Part shown: positions 1 to 5,957 of the stretch, piece by piece
Numbering within the stretch: position 1 is the stretch's first letter
How the letters are laid out: every line of letters starts with the position of its first letter
NCBI GenBank assembly: GCA_016199405.1
Contig: JACQGS010000257.1
Location: forward strand, 1-12,205
Origin: Chloroflexota bacterium
GTDB lineage: Bacteria > Chloroflexota > Anaerolineae > UBA4142
Direction of reading: 5' to 3'
Length of the DNA: 12,205 nucleotides
Position numbers and translations under genes: made by a program
Notes under the pieces: model-generated
Told to the model about the DNA's origin: nothing
What the model saw: only the letters and a program-made list of their open reading frames with translations
Databases searched by the model: none

Positions 1-1
1 G

Positions 2-217
2 CAGAACGTGCGCGTGACCGCGCTGCTCAGCGACGCTAGAAAAGAAGCGTGCGGCGGCAAAATGACGCTGGCGGAATTGAATCAAGTCGCCACGTTCGGC
101 GACGCCGGCATCGCGGAAATAACTTTTGTCGCGCCGCGCAGTGGTCAGTTGCGGATCAAATGCGCGAAGGACGCGTTGCAATTGGCGATCAAGAATCCGA
201 GTGATCCGGAAGAATAG
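2..217 (+). CDS. C-terminal part of an unrecognised protein (cut by window start)
   Basis: This is an open frame entering from the left edge and ending at TAG 215-217, giving about 71 residues. A GTG at 8-10 could be read as a start, but no ribosome binding site can be assessed, so the gene most likely begins outside the window. The visible residues include GDAGIAEITFVAP and GQLRIKCAK, an alternating beta-strand pattern, and two cysteines (in KEACGG and KCAK). I do not recognise the family. A small beta-sandwich domain is possible but is only a guess. A perfect palindromic repeat begins 7 nt after the stop. Codon use (many GCG, CGC, GCC) matches the neighbouring genes, which supports real coding. 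Confidence 0.6.
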   Translation, partial: QNVRVTALLSDARKEACGGKMTLAELNQVATFGDAGIAEITFVAPRSGQLRIKCAKDALQLAIKNPSDPEE

Positions 218-224
218 GGCTGAA

Positions 225-253
225 ACCTGCGAGGTCTCGGAGACCTCGCAGGT
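225..253. repeat. Perfect palindromic repeat (REP-like), 14-bp arms
   Basis: ACCTGCGAGGTCTC (225-238), one spacer base, then GAGACCTCGCAGGT (240-253). The arms are perfectly complementary. No T-tract follows on the plus strand (CTAAAAC follows), so it is not a standard Rho-independent terminator, though the hairpin could stabilise an mRNA 3' end. It starts 7 nt after the stop codon of the upstream gene. From memory, AGACCTCGCAGGT palindromes recur in Chloroflexota and other environmental genomes; copy number here needs the whole genome. Confidence 0.8.
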
Positions 254-291
254 CTAAAACTACTCAGCGTCCCGATGCGGATTGATTACAA

Positions 292-1368
292 ATGAACTCA
301 CACACCCACACACTCCCCTACATTTTTGCATTCACCCTCGCGCTCGCCGCGTGCGCGCCGCAAGGAATGCCCGTGCCAACGCTCGCGCCGACGCGCGCCG
401 CGACGCCGGTCAGCGCGTTGCCGGCGGGGCAAAAGCCAACGCTCACCGGGCAATTTGTTTTTACGATTGGCGATGGCACCTTGTGGCTCTTGGACGCGAA
501 CGGCGAAAATAAACGCGCGCTATTTACGGCGACCAGTGACACCTATGCGGATTTTCCGGCGTTTTCGCCGGATGGAAAACAGGTTACGTTCGTCTCCAGC
601 AAAGTCAATGCGGACGGCAGTTTGGCGATGGACCTTCGCGTGATCGGGGCCGACGGCGCGAACACGCGCGTGATTGCTTCGCCGGAATATCCCAAGATCG
701 CGTTTTCGAATCCGAGTTGGAGTCCGGACGGCTCGCAAATTTATTTTACGCAATCGTACATCATCCCGCCGGCGAGCCAGCACGATGAGATTGACCGCGT
801 TAGCGCGAGCGGCGGCACGCCGGACAAGGTGATCGAGGACGCGCGCGAACCGAGTATTTCGGCGGACGGCAAAAAGATCGCGTTTCTGCGGAGCGATTAC
901 ACCACGTATTTGACGGGGCTATGGATTGCGGATATTGACGGCAAAAACGCCAAGCAACTCGTGGATAACGACGCGTTCCTCTATATTTCGACCCCGCGCT
1001 ATGCGCCGGATCTGCAAAGCATTTTGTTTGCCGCGTCGGGCGCGCCGCGCAAGAAATTGCCGGGCGCGCTCGCGACGCGCGAAAAGGACGCGGCGGATTC
1101 GTGCTGGTTCACGATTTTATCGGCGTGTGTGATTACGCGCGCGTACGCGCACGGCTTGCCGTGGGATATGTGGATCGTCAGCGTGGACGGACAAAAATTT
1201 CAAAAGGTTACGGACGTGGGGACCGACAACCCCCAGCCGGCATGGTCGCGCGACGGCAAGTTGATCGCGTTCTTTGATGCGAACGGCATCTGGGTCAGCG
1301 ACCGCGCGACGCGGCTGGTTAACCAAATCTATAAAAACGGGGGTTTTGGAGGATTTGATTGGAGATAA
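292..1368 (+). CDS. TolB-like beta-propeller lipoprotein (WD40/PD40 repeats)
   Basis: A 358-residue protein with a lipoprotein-type signal: hydrophobic residues 8-20 and lipobox L18-A19-A20-C21, followed by a Pro/Thr/Ala-rich linker (about 22-50). Five or more PD40-type blades are visible: FSPDGKQVTFVS, WSPDGSQIYFTQ, ISADGKKIAFLR, YAPDLQSILFAA and WSRDGKLIAFFD. This is the TolB-like propeller pattern, and the protein is predicted to be anchored outside the cytoplasmic membrane as a binding or scaffold protein. It is not TolB proper: there is no N-terminal TolB domain and no Tol-Pal neighbours. The n-region of the signal has no Lys/Arg, and residues 3-7 (SHTHT) are encoded by a CA-rich simple repeat. 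No clear Shine-Dalgarno lies before the ATG. The stop overlaps the start of the next gene, suggesting one transcript. The ligand cannot be told. Confidence 0.88.
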   Translation: MNSHTHTLPYIFAFTLALAACAPQGMPVPTLAPTRAATPVSALPAGQKPTLTGQFVFTIGDGTLWLLDANGENKRALFTATSDTYADFPAFSPDGKQVTFVSSKVNADGSLAMDLRVIGADGANTRVIASPEYPKIAFSNPSWSPDGSQIYFTQSYIIPPASQHDEIDRVSASGGTPDKVIEDAREPSISADGKKIAFLRSDYTTYLTGLWIADIDGKNAKQLVDNDAFLYISTPRYAPDLQSILFAASGAPRKKLPGALATREKDAADSCWFTILSACVITRAYAHGLPWDMWIVSVDGQKFQKVTDVGTDNPQPAWSRDGKLIAFFDANGIWVSDRATRLVNQIYKNGGFGGFDWR

Positions 1369-1907
1369 AGAACGCGGCGCCGAGTCAGCCGCGCGGCAAG
1401 CAGATTCTGCAAGCCGCGCTGACGATTGGGTTTTCGATTGCGATTACCGTGGGCATTCTGTTTTTCAAAGATGATCTCGAACAGTATGCCGCGTTGGGCT
1501 ATCCGGGAATTTTTCTCATCAGCGTTTTGGGCAACGCCACGCTGATCCTCCCGGTGCCCGCGTTCGCGGTCGTCTTTGCGACCGGCGCGGTGTTGAATCC
1601 GGTTCTCGTCGGCATCGCCGCCGGCATTGGCGCCGGACTGGGCGAAATGACCGGCTATCTCGCCGGCTACGGCGGCAGCATTTTGATCAAGAGCAATTGG
1701 CACACGCGGATCCGAAGACTGATGAATCGCTGGGGCGCATGGCTAATATTTTTTATGGCGCTGATTCCAAATCCGTTTTTCGATATCGGTGGTTTGGTCG
1801 CCGGCGCGATGAAAATGCCGTGGTGGAAGTTCTTGATCGCGGTGATTACCGGCAAAATGGGACGCTTTGTGATCTTGGGATTGAGCGGGGCGTGGATATT
1901 GAGATAG
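1359..1907 (+). CDS. VTT/DedA-like (SNARE-associated) small integral membrane protein
   Basis: A 182-residue hydrophobic protein with about four to five membrane segments (about 19-36, 50-75, 80-100, 127-150, 158-180). The stretch GAGLGEMTGYLAGYGG fits the conserved acidic residue and G-rich motif of VTT/DedA proteins, and ALIPNPFFDIGGLVAGAMKM occupies the re-entrant loop position that reads F/IP.R in classical DedA. Family members move lipids or support membrane homeostasis (DedA proteins affect undecaprenyl-phosphate and phospholipid flipping); the substrate here is unknown. The start is TTG at 1359, chosen because GGAGGA (1348-1353) sits 5 nt upstream. The gene overlaps the TolB-like gene by 10 nt, implying translational coupling. 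It converges with the next gene, with only 7 nt between stop codons. Confidence 0.85.
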   Translation: MEIKNAAPSQPRGKQILQAALTIGFSIAITVGILFFKDDLEQYAALGYPGIFLISVLGNATLILPVPAFAVVFATGAVLNPVLVGIAAGIGAGLGEMTGYLAGYGGSILIKSNWHTRIRRLMNRWGAWLIFFMALIPNPFFDIGGLVAGAMKMPWWKFLIAVITGKMGRFVILGLSGAWILR

Positions 1908-1914
1908 AAGGTTT

Positions 1915-3459
1915 TTATCTATTCGCGCCCCAGCCAAATAAAAACTCGCCGATAAATTGCTGCGCGGAGTGTTTATCTTCCAAATGTCCGAGCAACACCC
2001 ACGCGACCGTGAGGACGACGTGATACTGCTCGTGCCCCGCGTTCACCGCGCGCCGATACGCCGGATGCGCGCGATTAATCCACACCGTATTTTCAAATAG
2101 CCACCCCAAATCCGATCGCTCGGATGCGTCTTCGTATCCGATCATCAAACCCGGTCCCACGCGTTTGCCCTCTTGCCGCCGCGCGCTTTCGGTCCCGTCG
2201 TCACTCGGCTCGATAATCGCTTCGATTTGCGCCGCGACCGGCGCGCTCGCGTTTTCTTCAGCAGATGCCGCGCTCATTTGCGCCTGCGCGATTTCCGCGA
2301 GCGTTTCGGTGAGCACGCCAAGCGTCGGACCCTCCGGGTCGGGCACGAGATTGACGCCGGGCTGCTGCGTGCGGCGGCGGCCCACGAGCGGCGCGATTTC
2401 CGGATATTCGTTCAGCATCGTTCCCAACACGCGTTCCATTTCGCGTTCGAGCGGTCGCACTTCGCGCTCGGTGCGTTCGCGCGCCGGCGCGCTTTCGCCG
2501 AACGCGCGCAGAATCGGATCAAGCGCAGTTTGAATCGCTTTACGGTGGCGATAATATTTTTTCAGACTGTTCGCGTCTTTGAGAAAATCGGATTTGCTCG
2601 TCGTCAGGATTTCCACCAGCGCGGGCACTTCGATGATGCCGCTCACCTGCGCCGGATGTTTCGGCGTCAGCCCGACCCAATCCCAGCCGCGCTTGATGAC
2701 TTTGCCGTACGCGGAAATGCCGATGCCGCGCTGCGCTTCCGGCAAATCCTCATCGCTCTTGCCGATAAACCCCACGCCGACCGGCTTGCCGTGCGCCGAT
2801 TTGCTGAGCGCGGATCGAACGACAAACGTTTTGCGCTCGCGCAATTCGATCAATTCCGGCGGCGCGACCGGACGATTGTTGATCACAAAGCGAATACCGT
2901 CGGAATACAGCGATTTGAAAATTTCGCGAAACGTTTCGTCGAGCAACGGATGAAAATGCGCTTGCAGAATGGATTCGACCGCGTGCGCGTCCACCAGCGA
3001 CGACGCGCCGGCGAAGACGAGCGTTACCGCCGTGCCGTGCGGCGCGGCTTCCAAAATGCCGCTCGGCTCGATCAATTCCCACGGCGCGCGCTGCGAACTT
3101 TCGAGCCGCCAGCGCGTCGCGTTGTACGAGCGACCCGATTTCGTTTCCGTCAGCACGTCGCGCGAAACCAGCAGCGCGAGTTTTGCGCCGACGCCGGCAA
3201 AGCCGATGCCTCTGCCGCGCTCTTTCGTCGTCGCGGCGATGTCGTGATATTTTTCCAATTGCGGCGGCGTCATGCCGCGCCCGTTATCGAGCGCGGTCAG
3301 CGTTTTTTCGCGCGCGTTCGCGAGAAAGCGAATTTCGGACGCGCCGGAATCGAGCGCGTTCGCGACCAGTTCCGTTACAATCGCTTCTTCGACCGGAAAC
3401 GGATACGTATCGCGAATATCTTCGAGCAAGTGTTGCAGGTTGACGCGGGTTTCGCCCAT
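1915..3459 (-). CDS. GHKL (Hsp90/MutL/MORC-type) ATPase, unassigned subfamily
   Basis: A 514-residue protein. The N-terminal Bergerat-fold ATPase is clear: N-box ELVANALDSGA (30-40, with E30 and N34), G1 box DNGRGM (58-63) and ATP lid GRGIGFAGVGAK (82-93). A transducer-like S5 region follows, with FVINNRPV and a lysine-bearing TTSKSDF segment of the kind that contacts ATP in MutL and MORC proteins. A charged, probably disordered linker (about 320-440) leads to a conserved-looking C-terminal helical segment ending INRAHPAYRRAV...HEQYHVVL. There are no HisKA, HSP90 middle, MutL endonuclease or topoisomerase domains, so it is likely a stand-alone GHKL ATPase that dimerises on nucleotide. AAGAGG lies about 4 nt before the ATG. 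It faces the VTT gene tail-to-tail, and a repeat-rich spacer separates it from ywbE. Molecular role unknown; DNA- or protein-remodelling is an inference. Confidence 0.85.
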   Translation of the reverse strand: MGETRVNLQHLLEDIRDTYPFPVEEAIVTELVANALDSGASEIRFLANAREKTLTALDNGRGMTPPQLEKYHDIAATTKERGRGIGFAGVGAKLALLVSRDVLTETKSGRSYNATRWRLESSQRAPWELIEPSGILEAAPHGTAVTLVFAGASSLVDAHAVESILQAHFHPLLDETFREIFKSLYSDGIRFVINNRPVAPPELIELRERKTFVVRSALSKSAHGKPVGVGFIGKSDEDLPEAQRGIGISAYGKVIKRGWDWVGLTPKHPAQVSGIIEVPALVEILTTSKSDFLKDANSLKKYYRHRKAIQTALDPILRAFGESAPARERTEREVRPLEREMERVLGTMLNEYPEIAPLVGRRRTQQPGVNLVPDPEGPTLGVLTETLAEIAQAQMSAASAEENASAPVAAQIEAIIEPSDDGTESARRQEGKRVGPGLMIGYEDASERSDLGWLFENTVWINRAHPAYRRAVNAGHEQYHVVLTVAWVLLGHLEDKHSAQQFIGEFLFGWGANR

Positions 3460-3515
3460 AATGCCTCTTGATCAAATTCCGATAGACTTTACTGGGATTA
3501 ATTTTGGACACTGGT

Positions 3516-3630
3516 AAACACAGATGAACACAGATAAAGAATTGAAAATCAGTAGGCGCGAAGGTCTAAATTTTTTCTTGGCGTGCTTGGCGTCTCTTCG
3601 ACAAGCCCAGGACATGCTTTGCGGTTCAAC
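3516..3630. repeat. Composite of several short interspersed repeats
   Basis: This is the spacer between the GHKL gene and ywbE. Three different repeat-like modules lie side by side. One is a direct repeat AACACAGAT (3517-3525 and 3527-3535). The second is a minus-strand sequence of the type CGCCAAGCACGCCAAG followed by an A-tract (about 3553-3595). The third is CTTCGACAAGCCCAGGACAT (3596-3615), which interrupts the second: GGCGTCT on its left and CTTTGCGGTTCAA on its right would otherwise join into one motif. All three resemble interspersed repeats I remember from environmental bacterial genomes. No gene or convincing promoter is seen here. Confidence 0.55.
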
Positions 3631-3817
3631 AAATCTTTTGCACGCGTCCGACCTTGCCATCTTCTAGCATCACCTTGATCCCGTGCGGATGCGTCGAACT
3701 ACTGGTCAAGATGCGCGCGACGATGCCTTCGGTCAGCGTGCTAGTACGCTGATTTTGTTTCTCGATAATCTGCACGCGCAGACCGGCGCGGATTTCATTG
3801 CGTTTGGGTACGGGCAT
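3626..3817 (-). CDS. ywbE: YwbE family protein (DUF2196)
   Basis: A 63-residue protein matching the whole length of the YwbE/DUF2196 family. Typical residues are visible throughout: N-terminal RNEIRAGLRVQII, then KQNQRTSTLTEGIVARILT, and the highly characteristic HPHGIKVMLEDGKVGRVQ near the end. The family is a small predicted beta-barrel (KOW/SH3-like in appearance); its function is uncharacterised, and nucleic-acid binding is an inference from that fold only. The start ATG has only a weak upstream purine stretch (GAAGAA). The gene lies between a REP-like element upstream and the composite repeat region downstream, so it is probably transcribed from the DUF4404 side or from its own unrecognised promoter. 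Confidence 0.92.
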   Translation of the reverse strand: MPVPKRNEIRAGLRVQIIEKQNQRTSTLTEGIVARILTSSSTHPHGIKVMLEDGKVGRVQKIC

Positions 3818-3846
3818 GGGAGTTCTTCAAGACCTGACAGACGCAG

Positions 3847-3945
3847 TTGTCATTTCGAGGAGCGTCCCGAGCACAGCGAGGGATCAGCGACGAGAAATCT
3901 CACATGGTGGTAGGCAGAGATTTCTCGCTCCGCTCGAAATGACAA
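3847..3945. repeat. Large imperfect inverted repeat (REP/MITE-like element)
   Basis: The outer arms TTGTCATTTCGAG (3847-3859) and CTCGAAATGACAA (3933-3945) are perfectly complementary. The inner arms GAGAAATCTC (3892-3901) and GAGATTTCTC (3917-3926) are also perfectly complementary. The left half carries an extra segment of about 30 bases (around 3865-3891) absent from the right half. The element begins 5 nt after the stop codon of the DUF4404 gene. It shares the outer motif TGTCATT-(T/G)-CGAG and an AATCTC inner motif with the element at 8650-8862, so the two look like members of one superfamily. It has no coding capacity, so any movement would depend on an enzyme encoded elsewhere. Confidence 0.8.
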
Positions 3946-3950
3946 TCGCG

Positions 3951-4208
3951 TTAGATTTGCGCCAGAGTATCCAGCACTTGTTTGAGCGTCAACGTGAGAT
4001 CGGGATGCGAATCCTCGAAATGCACGACCGCCGCGCTCAAACGATCACGCAGCGATTTGTGCGTGGTCGGGCTTGGTTCTTTCAGCACTGCTTGAATATC
4101 GTTTTGCAAATGCTCGAGCAGTTGCCGCGATTCGTCGTCAATCGCTTGCGTTTGCTCAAGCTCAGCATGAAGTTGCGTGAGTGTTTGGTGAAGTTGTGAG
4201 GGGTCCAT
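3951..4208 (-). CDS. DUF4404 family protein
   Basis: An 85-residue, mostly helical, acidic protein. It matches the DUF4404 pattern: an N-terminal helix QLHQTLTQLHAELEQ, then DDESRQLLEHLQNDIQ, then SLRDRLSAAVVHFEDSHPDLTLTLKQVLDTL (the ERFEESHP-like block is the family signature). Function is unknown; the length is normal for the family. The start chosen is the ATG at 4208, because AAGGA lies 8 nt upstream and family members begin near this point. A longer frame to 4268 exists, but its extra residues look non-coding. A REP-like inverted repeat follows the stop by 5 nt. The upstream spacer contains an inverted repeat TTGAACG...CGTTCAA (4256-4262, 4284-4290) of unknown meaning. Confidence 0.88.
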   Translation of the reverse strand: MDPSQLHQTLTQLHAELEQTQAIDDESRQLLEHLQNDIQAVLKEPSPTTHKSLRDRLSAAVVHFEDSHPDLTLTLKQVLDTLAQI

Positions 4209-4304
4209 GATTTTGTTCCTTCTTGAAAAATGCGTTGCCGAACCTATGTGCTCCGTTGAACGCGCCATGTGACCTTGTTGGGACGTTCAATTGGACGGCC
4301 GTAC

Positions 4305-5249
4305 TTACCTCTTATCCAACTCTCTTGCCTTTTGCTCTGCGGGCACGATCACCTTGTCGCCGAGTGAGGCGAGCAAATATGCGATGTCGGTGTACTGATG
4401 CGTGGCAAGCACCCAGTGATATTTCTTGCGCAGATCAACGAACATACTGAATTCGCGTTGACCGCTCAACAGCAAGGGTTGCACCGGAACAGCAAGGTCT
4501 GGAACGATGGCTTGTAGTTCCAATGGAATGCTGCTGGGGTCTGTGATGTCCGCAATGATAAAGCGCGAGAGGTGTGCGAGTGTGCGAACGGTTTCGGTTG
4601 TGTCGCGCGTAGCAGGTTTGTCGAAATCAAACAGGATGGGAACATAGTCACGCTTGCGAAGTTCTTCGCGGATGGCATCCAGCGCAGATTTGCGTTCTGG
4701 CGTAAAGCGACCGAGGATAAGTACTGCTTTGCGAGCAACGGTATCAATGACACCGCGAATTTTTTCATTGTTGAGTAGCAAGTAAATGAACTGAGCTACT
4801 TCGAGGTTATCTACCGTGATAGCTGGCTCGTTGGATTGAGTGATGATTAGATTCTGCTGAATCGCTCCATTCAGACTCACTCCCCAGATAGATGCTCCAA
4901 ATATACGGCAATTCAAAAGGTTGGCATTGTCCAAGTTCGTTTCAACCATATTGGAAAGCATTAGGTCTGCCCCGCTCAGATCCGCTCCACTAAAGTTCGC
5001 ACTTATTAGGATTGCTCCATTTAGACTGGCTTCTTGTAGGTTAGCTCCCCTGAAGTTTGCGCCAAGAAGATTCGCACTACCCAATCTTGCTCGGCTAAGA
5101 TTGCACTCACTGAAATCAACAGTCATCAGATTACGTTTGAAGAGCATTGCGCCACTTAGATCCGGGCGAATTTGGGGATTCGTGCTCCTCCATAGAAGAA
5201 AGTCAAGCATGCCCTTTTCAAGAATAGCCAGATGCTCTGGATTCGCCAT
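4305..5249 (-). CDS. Pentapeptide-repeat protein with C-terminal TIR-like domain
   Basis: A 314-residue, two-part protein. Residues about 29-133 are A(N/D)LxX pentapeptide repeats (SANLLGANFRGANLQEASLN, then ANFSGADLSGADL), which fold into a right-handed quadrilateral beta-helix. A helical linker (147-171, with EVAQFIYLLLNNEKIRG) leads to an alpha/beta domain of about 135 residues. That domain has strand KAVLILG (174-180), helix plus strand to YVPILFDF (202-209), strand RFIIADITD (229-237), helix IPLELQAIV (241-249, E244) and strand VPVQPLLL (254-261). The order, and an EL-containing helix between two strands, resemble TIR domains, but the match is by eye. TIR relatives are NAD-consuming enzymes or assembly modules; activity here is an inference. 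GAGGTGAG lies 4 nt before the ATG. The DNA looks less GC-rich than its neighbours, which suggests acquisition. Confidence 0.82.
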   Translation of the reverse strand: MANPEHLAILEKGMLDFLLWRSTNPQIRPDLSGAMLFKRNLMTVDFSECNLSRARLGSANLLGANFRGANLQEASLNGAILISANFSGADLSGADLMLSNMVETNLDNANLLNCRIFGASIWGVSLNGAIQQNLIITQSNEPAITVDNLEVAQFIYLLLNNEKIRGVIDTVARKAVLILGRFTPERKSALDAIREELRKRDYVPILFDFDKPATRDTTETVRTLAHLSRFIIADITDPSSIPLELQAIVPDLAVPVQPLLLSGQREFSMFVDLRKKYHWVLATHQYTDIAYLLASLGDKVIVPAEQKARELDKR

Positions 5250-5338
5250 ATCTCACCTCACACTTCCCCGCTAAATGCACAATTCAACAACGTTTGAAAA
5301 AAGATGCTCTGCAATTCTTGTCTGTTGTGTTGCCTCAA

Positions 5339-5815
5339 TTATATCATCATTTCCAGTTCAATCTCATCTCGTATCGGAATTCCATCTATCCCAATCAACG
5401 CAATACTCGGTTTCAACTTTCTCGACTCTGCAATCGCGTCGCGATGAACGGCGGCGATACGAAAGCCGCGCTTTTGATAAAAGCCTAATGCGTGCAAATT
5501 ATCATTCGTCGTGATGAGCCACAGCCGCGTGCACCCGGCTTTTTGCGCCGCGTTGCGCGCCGCTGCGATGAGCGCGCTGCCGATGCCTTGCTTTTCGATG
5601 ACGCTATCGAGCGTTACAATCTCGCACTCGCCTCGATCAATGCGATAAGTCAGCAGTCCCGCGAGTTTTTCCGCTTGCCACGCGGCAAAGCCGGGTAAAT
5701 CCGCCGGAAAATATTTTTTGCCCCGCGTGACGACAAACTCTGCGCCCCAATGATCGCGGATGAAGGCGGCGACAAGTTCGCGATCAGCCGCTGTAGTTGG
5801 TTTGATTTTGAACAT
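5339..5815 (-). CDS. GNAT family N-acetyltransferase
   Basis: A 158-residue single-domain GNAT. The acetyl-CoA pyrophosphate loop is visible as EKQGIGSAL (74-82), preceded by a strand EIVTLDSVI (65-73). Motif B is visible as TNDNLHALGFYQKRGFRIAAV (103-123), with the ALGFYxKxGF signature. The protein would transfer an acetyl group from acetyl-CoA to a small molecule or protein amine; the substrate cannot be read from the sequence. The start chosen is ATG 5815; a TTG two codons earlier is also open, and neither has a strong ribosome binding site. The stop is 89 nt ahead of the pentapeptide gene on the same strand, so the two may share a transcript, but the pentapeptide gene has its own strong ribosome binding site. 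Confidence 0.88.
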   Translation of the reverse strand: MFKIKPTTAADRELVAAFIRDHWGAEFVVTRGKKYFPADLPGFAAWQAEKLAGLLTYRIDRGECEIVTLDSVIEKQGIGSALIAAARNAAQKAGCTRLWLITTNDNLHALGFYQKRGFRIAAVHRDAIAESRKLKPSIALIGIDGIPIRDEIELEMMI

Positions 5816-5900
5816 GTGCAATACGTTTCTTAGGTAACGAGGCGGCGCAAATGCAAACGCGCAGAGGAACGCGCACGAGGCGCTAAACTACAGACCACCG

Positions 5901-5957
5901 ACGCACTCCATCACGCACACACGCACACACTCACATACTCTCATACTCCCCACCCTC
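5901..5957. repeat. CA-rich simple-sequence tract running into the rarA 3' end
   Basis: A low-complexity run of CAC, CGCACAC and CATACTC units. The minus-strand rarA stop (5931-5933) and its last codons (EYESM) lie inside it. A similar CACACACCCACACACTCCC run is found at about 297-319, inside the first codons of the TolB-like lipoprotein gene. Composition judged by eye. Confidence 0.6.

Noticed and set aside
225..253. Rho-independent terminator after the first gene.
   Set aside because: Perfect hairpin, but no T-tract on either strand; it is better described as a palindromic repeat.
2173..3471. A 432-codon plus-strand open frame opposite the GHKL ATPase gene.
   Set aside because: Its translation is Arg/Phe/Ala-rich with no domain, and the minus strand has complete ATPase motifs and a ribosome binding site. 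It is a by-product of GC-rich codon use.
4209..4268. Longer DUF4404 frame starting at 4268.
   Set aside because: A good Shine-Dalgarno (AAGGA) precedes the internal ATG at 4208, and the extension is not family-like.
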